37,800 bases of DNA from Planctomycetota bacterium (GTDB taxonomy: Bacteria; Planctomycetota; Phycisphaerae; WQYP01), in the NCBI GenBank assembly GCA_021810145.1, contig JAJZJL010000034.1, positions 1-37,800 on the forward strand, in the 5' to 3' direction. How positions within the stretch are numbered: position 1 is the stretch's first letter; each line of letters starts with the position of its first letter. Made by a program: the position numbers and the translations under genes. Shown here in pieces: positions 16,432-25,115 of this stretch. The notes beneath the pieces were generated by a model. It saw only the letters and a list, made by a program, of their open reading frames with translations. It did not search any database and was not told where the DNA came from.

Positions 16432-17163
16432 ATGGTTGAATTAAAAAATACATCCTCGCTGCTGGAAATTCGCGGCATGGTCAAGCGATATACGCTTGGT
16501 GAAACAGAAGTTCTGGCTCTCAATCGTGTTGATCTGACCATTGAAGAAGGCGACATGGTGGCGATCACCGGCCCATCAGGCAGTGGAAAATCAACATTGA
16601 TGAATATTCTGGGTTGCCTTGATGATTTTGATGCCGGGACTTACATCATTTCCGGTGAAGATGTTTCCAAACTCAGCGGAGACAAACTCGCGAATATCCG
16701 CAATCGGCTGATCGGCTTTGTATTTCAGAATTTTAACTTGTTGCCGCGGCTGTCAGCCTTGGAAAATGTTGAATTGCCCCTGTTGTATTCCGCAAATAAA
16801 GATGCCAAGGCGGCGGCCCGGAAAGCTCTGGAAGCCGTCGGTTTAGCCGATCGCATGCACCATGAACCCAACCAGCTTTCCGGCGGGCAGCGGCAACGCG
16901 TGGCGATTGCCCGGGCCATTGTGACCAATCCGGCCATCATTCTGGCTGATGAACCAACGGGAAATCTCGATTCGCGGGTGGGTAAGGAAATTCTGGAAGT
17001 ATTTCACCAGATTAACGATCAGGGGCGAACGATTGTCATTGTCACGCACGATTCCACTGTGGCCCGGCATTGTCGCCGCGAAGTGCAGATTCGCGATGGA
17101 CAGATTGTAGATATCGTTGAGCATAATCGCTCGGCAAGGGAACTGGTGGCCAAGGCGGGTTGA
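16432..17163 (+). CDS. ABC transporter ATP-binding protein of MacB/LolD type
   Basis: This is a 243-aa nucleotide-binding subunit. Walker A is GPSGSGKST (47-55), the Q-loop is Q99 in [11 protein letters not shown], the signature is LSGGQRQR (149-156), Walker B is AIILADE with E174, followed by the D-loop GNLDS, and the switch histidine is H206 in [23 protein letters not shown] is characteristic of the MacB/LolD/FtsE branch. With the separate permease at 18610 and fusion protein at 17243 it would power a tripartite MacAB-TolC-like exporter. Such systems move macrolides, peptides or lipids from the periplasm outward rather than across the inner membrane. The ribosome site before the ATG is weak. 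Confidence 0.93.
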   Translation: MVELKNTSSLLEIRGMVKRYTLGETEVLALNRVDLTIEEGDMVAITGPSGSGKSTLMNILGCLDDFDAGTYIISGEDVSKLSGDKLANIRNRLIGFVFQNFNLLPRLSALENVELPLLYSANKDAKAAARKALEAVGLADRMHHEPNQLSGGQRQRVAIARAIVTNPAIILADEPTGNLDSRVGKEILEVFHQINDQGRTIVIVTHDSTVARHCRREVQIRDGQIVDIVEHNRSARELVAKAG

Positions 17164-17211
17164 GACCGGCACCCGAGGTGATTCCATATAACACAGACGG
17201 TTAAATCCATT

Positions 17212-17231
17212 AAAGGAGCCGCGAAAAGCGG
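17212..17231 (+). promoter_or_regulatory. Distant Shine-Dalgarno followed by a mini-hairpin
   Basis: AAAGGAG (17212-17218) lies 24 bases before the fusion-protein ATG. Between them CCGC-GAAAA-GCGG (17219-17231) can fold into a tight hairpin. If folded, the spacing shrinks to about 11 bases. No good ribosome site lies closer, apart from a weak AGGT at 17235-17238. Confidence 0.35.
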
Positions 17232-17242
17232 AACAGGTACGG

Positions 17243-18592
17243 ATGAAAAAAGGTTTGATTATTACCGGCGTGGTCGCGGCAGCCGTTATTGGCGGTGCGG
17301 TTGCTTACCATCATTACCAGGCGGCGGGCGCAACGGTGGCACCCAAATTACATACCGCGGTGGTTAAAAAGGGTACTTTGACCGTGCATGTCTATGCCAC
17401 GGGTAATGTGCTGGCCAATCGAACGGTGGACATCAAATGCCAGGCGGGCGGCGAAATTACCAGCTTGCCGCTGGGAAATGGGAACCCCAATGATCAGATC
17501 GAGATCGGTGATAAAGTAAAAAAGGGACAGGTTATTCTGACCGTTGACCCGACGCTTGAATTGCAGGCTGTTACCATCGCGCAACAGGATCGGGATCAGG
17601 CCAAATTAACGCTGGAGACGGCCAAATTAAATTATGAAATCGCCCAGCAGAACCTGATTACGGCACGCCAGACCGATGAAGCCAATTTGCTCTCCGCGCA
17701 GGCGCAGGTGAAAAATGATCAGCTTAATGTGCAGCGCGATGCGACACTGTTAAAGGAAAATCTCGCGGCCCAGCAGACCTATGATACCGATTACACCACC
17801 CTGGTGCGGGACCAGCAGGCCGAACAACTGGCCAAAGTGCAGATCGCCCAGCTTAAACAACAGGCCTTGCAGGTCAAGCTTCAAAAGCTCAACGTGGCAA
17901 TGGACACTGTTGCCGTTCAAAAAGCCCAGGCCAGCCTGGATCAGGCCAACACGAACCTGGGGTACTGCAAGGTCAAAGCTCCCTTTACCGGCTATGTGGC
18001 GAATGTGGATGTGCAGCAGGGACAGGTTATTGCGTCGGCCACCAATAATGTCGGCGGCGGCACCACCGTTATGACGCTGGTCGATACATCTCATATTTAC
18101 ATCAATACAACTGTAAATGAAAGTGATATCAATCACGTCAAAATAGGTGACAAAGTGCAGATTACCGCCGCCGGAGCGCCGGGCGTGGTGTTTCCCGGCC
18201 GCGTGGCCCTGATTGCTCCGGAATCCATTCAGGATCAGAGCACCAGCAGCACCAGCGGTTCAACAAGCAATATTGTGACTTTTCAGGCAAAAATTGAGGT
18301 GCTCGGATCGCAAAAGCAGTTATTAAAACCCGGCATGACCGCCAATGTCGATATTTTTGCCGACAAATTGCCCAATGTTGTATATATTCCCCTGCAGGCC
18401 GTGGTCATTGAGAACAACGAAGATACCGTTACGGTGGTAACACCTGATGGCAAGCAAATCTTCAAACCCGTCACGCTGGGTGAACGCAACGATCTGGACT
18501 GGCAGGTGCTGCACGGATTGAAACCGGGGCAGAAAGTTCTGATCCATCTGGGCGTATCGTCAAGCATGTGGACACCGCACCATCATCATTGA
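17243..18592 (+). CDS. Periplasmic membrane-fusion protein (HlyD/MacA family)
   Basis: The product is 449 aa and is the adaptor of the efflux set, linking the inner-membrane permease to the outer-membrane channel. An N-terminal membrane anchor (MKKGLIITGVVAAAVIGG) is followed by a lipoyl-type half-motif, a long helical hairpin rich in Q, A and K (about 110-235, e.g. AQQDRDQAKLTLETAKLNYEI), the second lipoyl half (LGYCKVKAPFTGYVANVDVQQGQVI) and beta-barrel and membrane-proximal domains (LLKPGMTANVDIF). These are the family features of MacA-like RND/ABC adaptors. The protein ends in four consecutive histidines, perhaps a fortuitous metal site. It is flanked by the ATPase (79 bases upstream) and permease (17 bases downstream), clearly one operon. 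Confidence 0.93.
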   Translation: MKKGLIITGVVAAAVIGGAVAYHHYQAAGATVAPKLHTAVVKKGTLTVHVYATGNVLANRTVDIKCQAGGEITSLPLGNGNPNDQIEIGDKVKKGQVILTVDPTLELQAVTIAQQDRDQAKLTLETAKLNYEIAQQNLITARQTDEANLLSAQAQVKNDQLNVQRDATLLKENLAAQQTYDTDYTTLVRDQQAEQLAKVQIAQLKQQALQVKLQKLNVAMDTVAVQKAQASLDQANTNLGYCKVKAPFTGYVANVDVQQGQVIASATNNVGGGTTVMTLVDTSHIYINTTVNESDINHVKIGDKVQITAAGAPGVVFPGRVALIAPESIQDQSTSSTSGSTSNIVTFQAKIEVLGSQKQLLKPGMTANVDIFADKLPNVVYIPLQAVVIENNEDTVTVVTPDGKQIFKPVTLGERNDLDWQVLHGLKPGQKVLIHLGVSSSMWTPHHHH

Positions 18593-18609
18593 TTGTTGAA
18601 AGGATTACC

Positions 18610-19815
18610 ATGCTTTTATGGACGACAATTAAAATTGCGTTGCGCAGTATGTTAGCCAACAAGCTTCGCGCCATATTGACCATGCTGGGCATGATTATCG
18701 GCGTGGCGGCGGTCATTGCGATGCTCGCGTTGGGCAATGGTGCCAAATCCCGCATTCTCGGATGGGTTTCCCGTATGGGAAAAAATACCATCACCATCTT
18801 TCCGCATAATCCAAAAATGCCGCCGGTGCTCAATGGCTCCGCCGAACCGCTGACCCTTGGAGATGCGGAAGCCATGCTGAAAATCCCCGGTGTGAAATAT
18901 GTTTCTCCGGTTGTAACTTCGAGCGATCCGGTCAAATGGGGAACCAATGAAACATATTGCAACATCATCGGCTGTGCCTCCACTTACATCATCATCCATG
19001 ATTTCCAGATTCAGAGCGGGCACATGTTCAATGATTTCGACGCGCGCGACAGATCGTCGGTGGCGGTCATCGGCCCGGAAACGGCAACGCGGCTTTTTGG
19101 ATCACAGGACCCGATTGGCCATACCATTACAGTCCGCACGGAACGATTTAAGGTTATCGGGGTTCTGGTGCCGAAAGGCCGGCAGGGCTGGTTTGACCCC
19201 GATAATCAGGTATTACTGCCTTATACCACGGCGATGACCAAACTGATGGGCCGGGCGGTGGCATTAAATCATATAGATATGCAAGTTGATCATGCGGTTG
19301 ATCTGACTCCCGTTCAGGAAAAGGCGGAACAGGTTCTCCGCATCCGGCATTCGCTGATTCAAGGCGATGAAGATGATTTCTGGATTTCCAATCAGTTGCA
19401 GGTAATTCAGATGGCCAACAATATCGGCGGGGCGTTTACCATGTTCCTTGGATCGGTGGCGGGCATATCGCTTCTGGTTGGCGGCATCGGTATTATGAAT
19501 ATCATGCTCGTTACCGTCACGGAGCGCACACGGGAAATCGGCATCCGCAAGGCCATCGGGGCGCGGCGGCGCGACATTCTGCGGCAGTTTCTCATTGAAT
19601 CGATGCTGGTAAGCTTAATGGGCGGATTGATCGGAGTGGCGGTGGGTGTGGTAGCGGCGCATTATGTGAAATTCCGAAATTTTTCCGGTCAGGTTGAACC
19701 ACACATGGTTATTCTGGCATTGTCGATTTCAGCGGCCATAGGTATTTTCTTCGGCTATTATCCCGCCCGCCGCGCCGCCGGGCTGAATCCCATTGAGGCT
19801 CTCCGATATGAATAA
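18610..19815 (+). CDS. ABC transporter permease, MacB/FtsX type
   Basis: The product is 401 aa with one N-terminal helix (about 21-42: AILTMLGMIIGVAAVIAML), a large periplasmic MacB_PCD domain and three C-terminal helices in the FtsX domain, including GSVAGISLLVGGIGIMNIMLVTVTERTREIGIRKAIGA, the strongest signature. Unlike E. coli MacB, the ATPase is a separate polypeptide (16432-17163). The frame is open 14 codons upstream, into the fusion-protein gene, but the ATG at 18610 has AAGGA six bases before it and avoids the overlap. MacB-type permeases work as mechanotransmitters driving TolC-dependent export. The next gene starts within the last codons, so the two are translationally coupled. Confidence 0.94.
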   Translation: MLLWTTIKIALRSMLANKLRAILTMLGMIIGVAAVIAMLALGNGAKSRILGWVSRMGKNTITIFPHNPKMPPVLNGSAEPLTLGDAEAMLKIPGVKYVSPVVTSSDPVKWGTNETYCNIIGCASTYIIIHDFQIQSGHMFNDFDARDRSSVAVIGPETATRLFGSQDPIGHTITVRTERFKVIGVLVPKGRQGWFDPDNQVLLPYTTAMTKLMGRAVALNHIDMQVDHAVDLTPVQEKAEQVLRIRHSLIQGDEDDFWISNQLQVIQMANNIGGAFTMFLGSVAGISLLVGGIGIMNIMLVTVTERTREIGIRKAIGARRRDILRQFLIESMLVSLMGGLIGVAVGVVAAHYVKFRNFSGQVEPHMVILALSISAAIGIFFGYYPARRAAGLNPIEALRYE

Positions 19816-21583
19816 ACCGTTTTCACCGGTCAGAAAAAACCAGGTAATGTTCAATGATCTGCTGGTAAAGCGCTCTTTATGTGCTGTGGCCGCGTTGGGA
19901 GCCGCGGTGGGCTTATGCGGGTGCGCCAGTATTGATTCCGGCGGCTTTGAAAATTATCAGAAATCAGCCATTGCCCATCAACAGGCCGTTGAATCCGGAG
20001 CCGCGACGCAAACCTCGGTCAAGGAGTTATCCTCCGCGTTGCCGCCGGAGGCGGGGAAAACGCCACCGGCAACCCAGTTGGCCAGCAGTGGCCAGGTTAT
20101 TAAATTATCGCTGGCCGATGCGCTGGTGATCGGCTTAAAAAATAATCCTACCCTGCAGGTGCAGCGGTTTAATCCCGCGCTTTCGCAGGAGCAAATTGAG
20201 GCTCAGCGCGGAGCGTTTGATCCAACGGTAACCGCGGGTGTGCAGGCATCTAAAAATCGCGTGCCCACCAGCGGTGGTTATGTCACCGCGAGCGGTGGGT
20301 ATATTCCCGGCAGCCAGCACTTCGGCACGACGGATTCGGGTAATGCCAATCTGGGCTTAAGTGAAAAGCTCCCCACCGGCACATCCATTTCCGCAACGAT
20401 GAATTCCGGACTCAACAGCAGCGAGAACGGAGGCGGACAATCCACAACGGTCAATGGCTCGATCACCGTAACACAGGCCTTGCTGCAGGGCGGCGATCTG
20501 CAGGCCAACCTGGCCGGCATTGAAAGTGCGCGCATCGGAAAGAAGATATCAAACTATCAGCTGCGCGGCGAGGCCCTGACGATCACCGATAATATTATTC
20601 AGGCCTATTGGGCTTATGTGCTGGCCCAGCAGAATGTTCAGATTTTAAAAACCGCATTGAACGTGGCGCAGCAACAGGAAGACCAGACCAAGGAACTTAT
20701 TCGTGTGGGCCGCACTTCGCCGGCTGAATTTGCACCCGCCGTGGCTCAAACGGCCGTTACGCGCGAACAGCTTGTCAGCGCTGTTGGTGCCATGAAAATC
20801 GCCCGGCTGAACCTCTTGAGCCTTGTGGCCCCGACGGATCGGCCGTTCTGGCACGATCAATTGGAATTGACCACTCTGCCTTACAATCCCGGCGGCCCCA
20901 CCGCGCCGCTGGAAGAACATACCCAACTGGCTCTGAAGATGAGCCCGATTCTCAATCAGACCCGGTTGCAGATTCAGCAGGGGGATCTCTCGGTTATCCA
21001 AACCCGCAACGGTTTGCTGCCCGTGCTGAACATGTTTATTACCATGGGTAAAACCGGTTATGCCGAATCGTTCGGACCGGCGGCTGAACATCTCAACGGA
21101 TCGGCTTATCAGCTTGTTGGCGGATTATCTTTCAATTATCCGATTTTCAACCGTACGCCCACCGCCAATTATCAAAGCGCGGTTTTAAGCCGCGATCAGG
21201 AAGAGGCCGCGCTGGCCAACACCGTTCGCAGTGTGGAATTAAGCGTTCGCACCGCCTACATTCAGGCCGAAACCGACAAGCAGCAAATAACCGCCACCGC
21301 CGCCACCACCGAAGCCCAGGCGGAAACCTTACGCGCCACCCAGGGTGAATTTAAGGTCGGTGAAAGTACCGCCATTCAGGTTTCGCTGGCGCAATCCAAT
21401 CTGCTTTCCGCGCAGCTTGCACAGGCGCAGGCCAATGTCGCGTATCTTGATGCGCTGAGTACTTTGTATTTGCAGGAAGGCTCGCTGCTGGAACGCTGCC
21501 ACATGAAGGCTCCGGGGGCTGTGGCCGTCAAACCTGTCGGTCCCTCCTGGCTGCGGCGCTGGCCTGATGGCGTATTTCACTGA
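19808..21583 (+). CDS. TolC-like outer-membrane efflux lipoprotein
   Basis: The product is 591 aa. The signal peptide ends in a lipobox, LCGC, with C39 as the predicted acylated cysteine. The body shows the two outer-membrane-efflux-protein repeats with long helices (e.g. LADALVIGLKNNPTLQVQRFNPALSQEQIEAQ near the N terminus, then GQSTTVNGSITVTQALLQGGDLQANLAGIESARIGKK, and a second helical set rich in A/Q/E), typical of the TolC/NodT family. It forms the outer-membrane exit of the MacAB-like set. A ribosome site GAGG lies nine bases before the ATG at 19808, which overlaps the permease's end by eight bases. A second ATG at 19847 would still retain the signal. The C-terminal tail is Pro-rich. 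Confidence 0.93.
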   Translation: MNKPFSPVRKNQVMFNDLLVKRSLCAVAALGAAVGLCGCASIDSGGFENYQKSAIAHQQAVESGAATQTSVKELSSALPPEAGKTPPATQLASSGQVIKLSLADALVIGLKNNPTLQVQRFNPALSQEQIEAQRGAFDPTVTAGVQASKNRVPTSGGYVTASGGYIPGSQHFGTTDSGNANLGLSEKLPTGTSISATMNSGLNSSENGGGQSTTVNGSITVTQALLQGGDLQANLAGIESARIGKKISNYQLRGEALTITDNIIQAYWAYVLAQQNVQILKTALNVAQQQEDQTKELIRVGRTSPAEFAPAVAQTAVTREQLVSAVGAMKIARLNLLSLVAPTDRPFWHDQLELTTLPYNPGGPTAPLEEHTQLALKMSPILNQTRLQIQQGDLSVIQTRNGLLPVLNMFITMGKTGYAESFGPAAEHLNGSAYQLVGGLSFNYPIFNRTPTANYQSAVLSRDQEEAALANTVRSVELSVRTAYIQAETDKQQITATAATTEAQAETLRATQGEFKVGESTAIQVSLAQSNLLSAQLAQAQANVAYLDALSTLYLQEGSLLERCHMKAPGAVAVKPVGPSWLRRWPDGVFH

Positions 21584-21630
21584 TCTGGCGCGTTTGTCAA
21601 AAATGCAGCACTATCAGCGTTTTGCTTGTT

Positions 21631-21648
21631 CCGAGGCGATCACCTCGG
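21631..21648. terminator. Hairpin between convergent genes
   Basis: CCGAGG (21631-21636) and CCTCGG (21643-21648) form a 6-bp stem around CGATCA in the 82-base gap between two convergent stops. No T tract follows, so it may end transcription weakly or with Rho. Confidence 0.35.
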
Positions 21649-21665
21649 CGTCTGAATCCGCCGCT

Positions 21666-22364
21666 TCACTTTCCGGAGCAGGACTTCCCCGCGTCCGATG
21701 GCGTTAACAGTGCCACATGCAGCGGTTTATAGTAATAATGGAAACCGCCGTAAAGCGGTCGCTTATACGCGCCATTGAGTCCATTGAGGTGCGATGAATC
21801 CCAATTGTGATCATTTCCGGCGTAGATTCCGCCGTGCCAGTCGGCTCCCCAGTGGTGTCCCTGCGCCGTTGCCAGCAGATCCCCTTTTACCAGCACCTTG
21901 GGATTGGAAAAATAAACCCAGTTTGGATCAGGATAATCGTTCACCGGCAGACCGCCGGGCAGATTCAGCCATCGCTTGAGATTGTACGGATGTGGATAAA
22001 AATCTTCGCGATGCGGGGAACCATCCGCCAGTATCGCATTCCACACCTGCCGGCAATAGCCGTAACAATCGCCGATGCCATTAAACCGATAAGGCCGGTT
22101 CCACGGGGCAATACCGGCACATCTTGCCATGACCATATTTTGCAGCACGACCCCGCTGATGCCGGATTTTATCAGCCGGTTGATCCGTTGCTCAATGGTG
22201 ATTGCTTTGGCGACCGGAGGCTTGGCGGCCGGCGGGGCGCTGGCGCAGCCGGCCAATGTCAACAACCCGGTGAGCGCAAGCCCCAGCACCGATGCCCAGC
22301 CGAAAAAACGAAAGCCTGATGATCGCAAAAGCGACCGCTTGATAGTGCCATTGATTCTAAACAA
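21666..22364 (-). CDS. Lipoprotein with an NlpC/P60-like cysteine-histidine pattern
   Basis: This is a 232-aa predicted lipoprotein: the signal ends in TLAGC with C40 as the lipidated cysteine, followed by an Ala/Pro linker. The globular part carries GDCYGYCRQVWNAIL (C100, C104) and later HWGADWHGGIYAG (H177), which resemble the catalytic cysteine and histidine boxes of NlpC/P60 or CHAP amidases, which cut peptidoglycan stem peptides. The match is by pattern only. It sits beside a GH25 lysozyme gene, consistent with a cell-wall role. There is no upstream ATG in frame. The start is TTG at 22364, supported by GGAG eight bases upstream. It is convergent with the TolC-like gene. Confidence 0.7.
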   Translation of the reverse strand: MFRINGTIKRSLLRSSGFRFFGWASVLGLALTGLLTLAGCASAPPAAKPPVAKAITIEQRINRLIKSGISGVVLQNMVMARCAGIAPWNRPYRFNGIGDCYGYCRQVWNAILADGSPHREDFYPHPYNLKRWLNLPGGLPVNDYPDPNWVYFSNPKVLVKGDLLATAQGHHWGADWHGGIYAGNDHNWDSSHLNGLNGAYKRPLYGGFHYYYKPLHVALLTPSDAGKSCSGK

Positions 22365-22385
22365 ATGAAGTGCTCCAAATCTCGG

Positions 22386-22577
22386 TTCAGATTTGAGATT
22401 TTAAATCTCAAATCTCAGATATCAAATCCCAAATTTCAGATCTCAGCTTCGCAATTTCAAATTTCAAATTTGTGATATCAAATCTCAGATATCAAATCTG
22501 AAATTTCAAATCTCAAATTTGAGATTTCAGATTCCCAATCTCAAATCCCAAATTTCAAATCTCAAATTTCAAATCTC
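22386..22577. repeat. Degenerate heptanucleotide tandem repeat tract
   Basis: About 190 bases are built from roughly 27 degenerate 7-bp units, mostly CAAATYT with CAGATAT and CAAATCC variants. Orientation flips within the tract create long dyads. One has 13-bp arms (22389-22401 and 22403-22415, one-base centre), and a second is the 20-bp perfect palindrome AAATCTCAAATTTGAGATTT (22508-22527). It lies between two minus-strand genes and is plainly non-coding. It resembles the heptamer STRR repeats described in cyanobacteria in architecture, though not in sequence. Confidence 0.85.
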
Positions 22578-22631
22578 CGCCCCCAGGTTCCAGCTTCCAC
22601 GTCTGATCCCCCTCGCCGGGACAGTTTCCAA

Positions 22632-24722
22632 CTATCTGCACCTCGCGCGTCGGCGCATTAACGTCAGTGCTGTCAGACCCGCTGCCAGCAGCACCAGCGG
22701 TAGCGGTTCGGGTACTGCTGTGGCGGTCAAATCCAGGGACCTGTTGGTGATGTTGTTGCTCAGCAGATAATTAAATCCGGATGGTCCGGTTATCGTCCAG
22801 GAACTCAAATCCACCGCATCCTCCAGCAATCGGTAATCAAAAAGATGGTAGGTGCCCGCGATGGGCGTGCCACTAAGCGCTACCGTGTCGCCGCTGCTCA
22901 AGATGAACGCATCACCGATTGTAATGGAGCTGTTGGACGTTCCGAGCAGATAAAAATTAAATGTCGCGGTAAGGCCATTCATGTTCAACCCCGCCGCCAG
23001 AGTCAGTTTCCCGGTGGTGGGAGAAAAGTCTTTGAAATTGCTGTTCAGCTTGCCGCCACCGGTAAAAAAGCCGCCGCTTCCCATAACGGTTACCGGCCCG
23101 CTGACAGTTCCCTCCCCGGCGATGCCACCATGAATGCCGGCCGGTTGCAGACCATTGTTGCCGCTCGCAGCGCCATTCAGCGTAACCGCCCCGTGGCCCG
23201 TGCTGCCTCCGGCTGATACCAGCAGTGTGGCCCCGCCGGTAACGTACGTTCCGCCACTCCAACCGGTATTGTTGCTGACAATATCATCGTATCCGCCGGC
23301 ATTACTGAACAGAAAGCCATTGGTATAGGATGACGGTGTGCCGCCGGCATCGGTCACGGCACCGGTGATAATCACATTACCGGGGACTTTATTGGCGTGG
23401 CTGTCCCATACCGCAATCAGGTTATTAAAGCCAAAACGCGTCACCCGCGTCTGACTGTCATTAAACGTGATATTGCCTCCGAGAATAATGTTTCCCGGAC
23501 CGGCATAAATGCTGTTGGTGCTGGAATTGGCGGCTGTGCCCATGGTGCCGAAGAATTGCATAGGAGCGTTAATCGTCAGGGTATTGGCGCTGTTGTTGTA
23601 TATGGGGTCCACATACGTTTGAAAATTAATGGGATCAGATCCATTGATGGTCACGGCCGGAGCATTGATGTCGGAAACATTGATTTGTGCGACATTGACC
23701 ACTTTGTTTCCACTGGCGGCCTGATCAAATGAAATGTTTGCGGTCGCCTGGGAAGAACTGGTGAAATCCGCAACACTTCCGGCCGTCCAGTCGCTGGTCC
23801 AGTTGGCGGCGTTACTCCAATTGCCGTTGGTGCCAGCGCCGGTCCAGGTAACAGTAGTGGCCGTTTCCTGGCCCGGGAGTTGCAGTTGGGCCGGGAGCAC
23901 CTCGGCGAGAGCCATCGACGCGAAACTGCCGTTGTAGGCGTCCAGATCAACATTGCCTGAAATGCCCGAAACGCTTCCTCTGTCGGAATATTGCCAGAAA
24001 GTCCATGTGTTCCATGGCGATATGCTCTCATTCGGCGTGGAACCTGGTGCCGGGACGGAATAAGTCCAATCCGCCAGCCAGAGCGGGTTGGCGCTGGAGC
24101 TTGAATTAAGCATGGATGCGTAACTCGTGCCAGTGTATACCACCGGTCTGGCTCCGGTCAGATTATAAACATCCGTGCACCACGCGCTGACCCACGCACC
24201 AAGTGATGTCGCCCCCACATGCGCTCCGCCGCCCGTTTCCAGATCCAGAGCCGGTGCCAGATGCCCCCCCTGAAAAGCTCCATATTGCGACGCATAATTG
24301 ACAAAATATTGGGCTTCGGCCAATGGGGTATTCGCCTCCGGATGGGCGAAATCATAAGCACCGATGCTCACGCCCGCGGCGGTTCCATTGAGCTCATTAT
24401 TCGGCAGATAAGGATCGGTATACGATACACCTTCAGTAGCCTTGGCCCACGCAAATTGGATGCCGGTTCCCGCTGCTGCATTCCAGTTGATCGTGCCCTG
24501 ATAGTTGGATACGTCAATTCCCAAGGCCTGCGTTCCCGCGCGTGCGACTGATGGAAAACCCGCGAAAGCGGCCAGGCCGACGGCTGCGCCGGCGGCAAGC
24601 CCACATAGCCGGTTCTGGAGTGTGAAACGGGTTTCCGCTTTTACGGCAGCCTGTGTATTCTGGGCGGTTAACGCCGCGGAAGTACCGGTACGTTGTCCTG
24701 ATTTGCAGTAAATCAAACGCAT
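22632..24722 (-). CDS. Secreted GH25 lysozyme with autotransporter-type beta repeats and PEP-CTERM tail
   Basis: The product is 696 aa. The signal region (NRLCGLAAGAAVGLAAFAG...ARAG) precedes a GH25 (Chalaropsis-type) muramidase domain, about residues 62-260: GIDVSNYQGTINW (D70), IGAYDFAHP, APALDLE (catalytic E162) and FWQYSDRG. The next ~400 residues are Gly/Asn/Thr-rich beta repeats of the autotransporter-associated type (e.g. WTGAGTNGNWSNAANW, GGTYVTGGATLLVSAGGS). The end reads VPEP, a hydrophobic helix and RRRARCR, the PEP-CTERM sorting signal read by exosortase/archaeosortase-like enzymes. It probably cuts peptidoglycan outside the cell or is displayed at the surface. The frame is open upstream. 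The ATG at 24722, with GAGG nine bases before it, is favoured over 24746 and 24794. Confidence 0.88.
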   Translation of the reverse strand: MRLIYCKSGQRTGTSAALTAQNTQAAVKAETRFTLQNRLCGLAAGAAVGLAAFAGFPSVARAGTQALGIDVSNYQGTINWNAAAGTGIQFAWAKATEGVSYTDPYLPNNELNGTAAGVSIGAYDFAHPEANTPLAEAQYFVNYASQYGAFQGGHLAPALDLETGGGAHVGATSLGAWVSAWCTDVYNLTGARPVVYTGTSYASMLNSSSSANPLWLADWTYSVPAPGSTPNESISPWNTWTFWQYSDRGSVSGISGNVDLDAYNGSFASMALAEVLPAQLQLPGQETATTVTWTGAGTNGNWSNAANWTSDWTAGSVADFTSSSQATANISFDQAASGNKVVNVAQINVSDINAPAVTINGSDPINFQTYVDPIYNNSANTLTINAPMQFFGTMGTAANSSTNSIYAGPGNIILGGNITFNDSQTRVTRFGFNNLIAVWDSHANKVPGNVIITGAVTDAGGTPSSYTNGFLFSNAGGYDDIVSNNTGWSGGTYVTGGATLLVSAGGSTGHGAVTLNGAASGNNGLQPAGIHGGIAGEGTVSGPVTVMGSGGFFTGGGKLNSNFKDFSPTTGKLTLAAGLNMNGLTATFNFYLLGTSNSSITIGDAFILSSGDTVALSGTPIAGTYHLFDYRLLEDAVDLSSWTITGPSGFNYLLSNNITNRSLDLTATAVPEPLPLVLLAAGLTALTLMRRRARCR

Positions 24723-25115
24723 ATCGTTTTGCCTCGCTAAAAACATCACATCACCTGCCAGCCATAATCGTTCCACGCCGGATGTATCCTGCACCGATTT
24801 CCGCTTGAAACGTCATTGTATTGAAGAACCTCTCAACTCCTGCTTTTATGGGGCGTTGACAACCATTCCATTGCTGCAGTGTGACACCCCTGCCGGAAAA
24901 AAACAAGTGCCATATTTTATCAAAAGCAGTGCCAATTTTGGTCAAAGTGAACACAATTTTCAGGGATTCATCCATGCAATTCATGGTATCAGCCATCTGG
25001 AGAGCGTTTGCAGGTATGTGCGTCGCCGTTCCCGCAGTGTTTCAGGTCGGCGAAGTCAAAACGCAGCGGGGCAGGTGAATGAGATTTGTCATGGCTCGGG
25101 AATGATGACAACCAT
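24723..25115. other. Upstream region of the lysozyme gene
   Basis: This 393-base gap shows no gene. On the minus strand TTGACC (24940-24945) and TAAAAT (24914-24919) are promoter-like but 20 bases apart, too far for a standard sigma-70 promoter. Overlapping them, TGGCAC-N5-TTGA resembles a sigma-54 site, but its -12 element lacks the conserved GC. I cannot decide between the two. Confidence 0.35.

Noticed and set aside
22386-22577. Considered as a CRISPR array because of repetition.
   Set aside because: Units are only 7 bp, tandem and degenerate, with no unique spacers and no cas genes.
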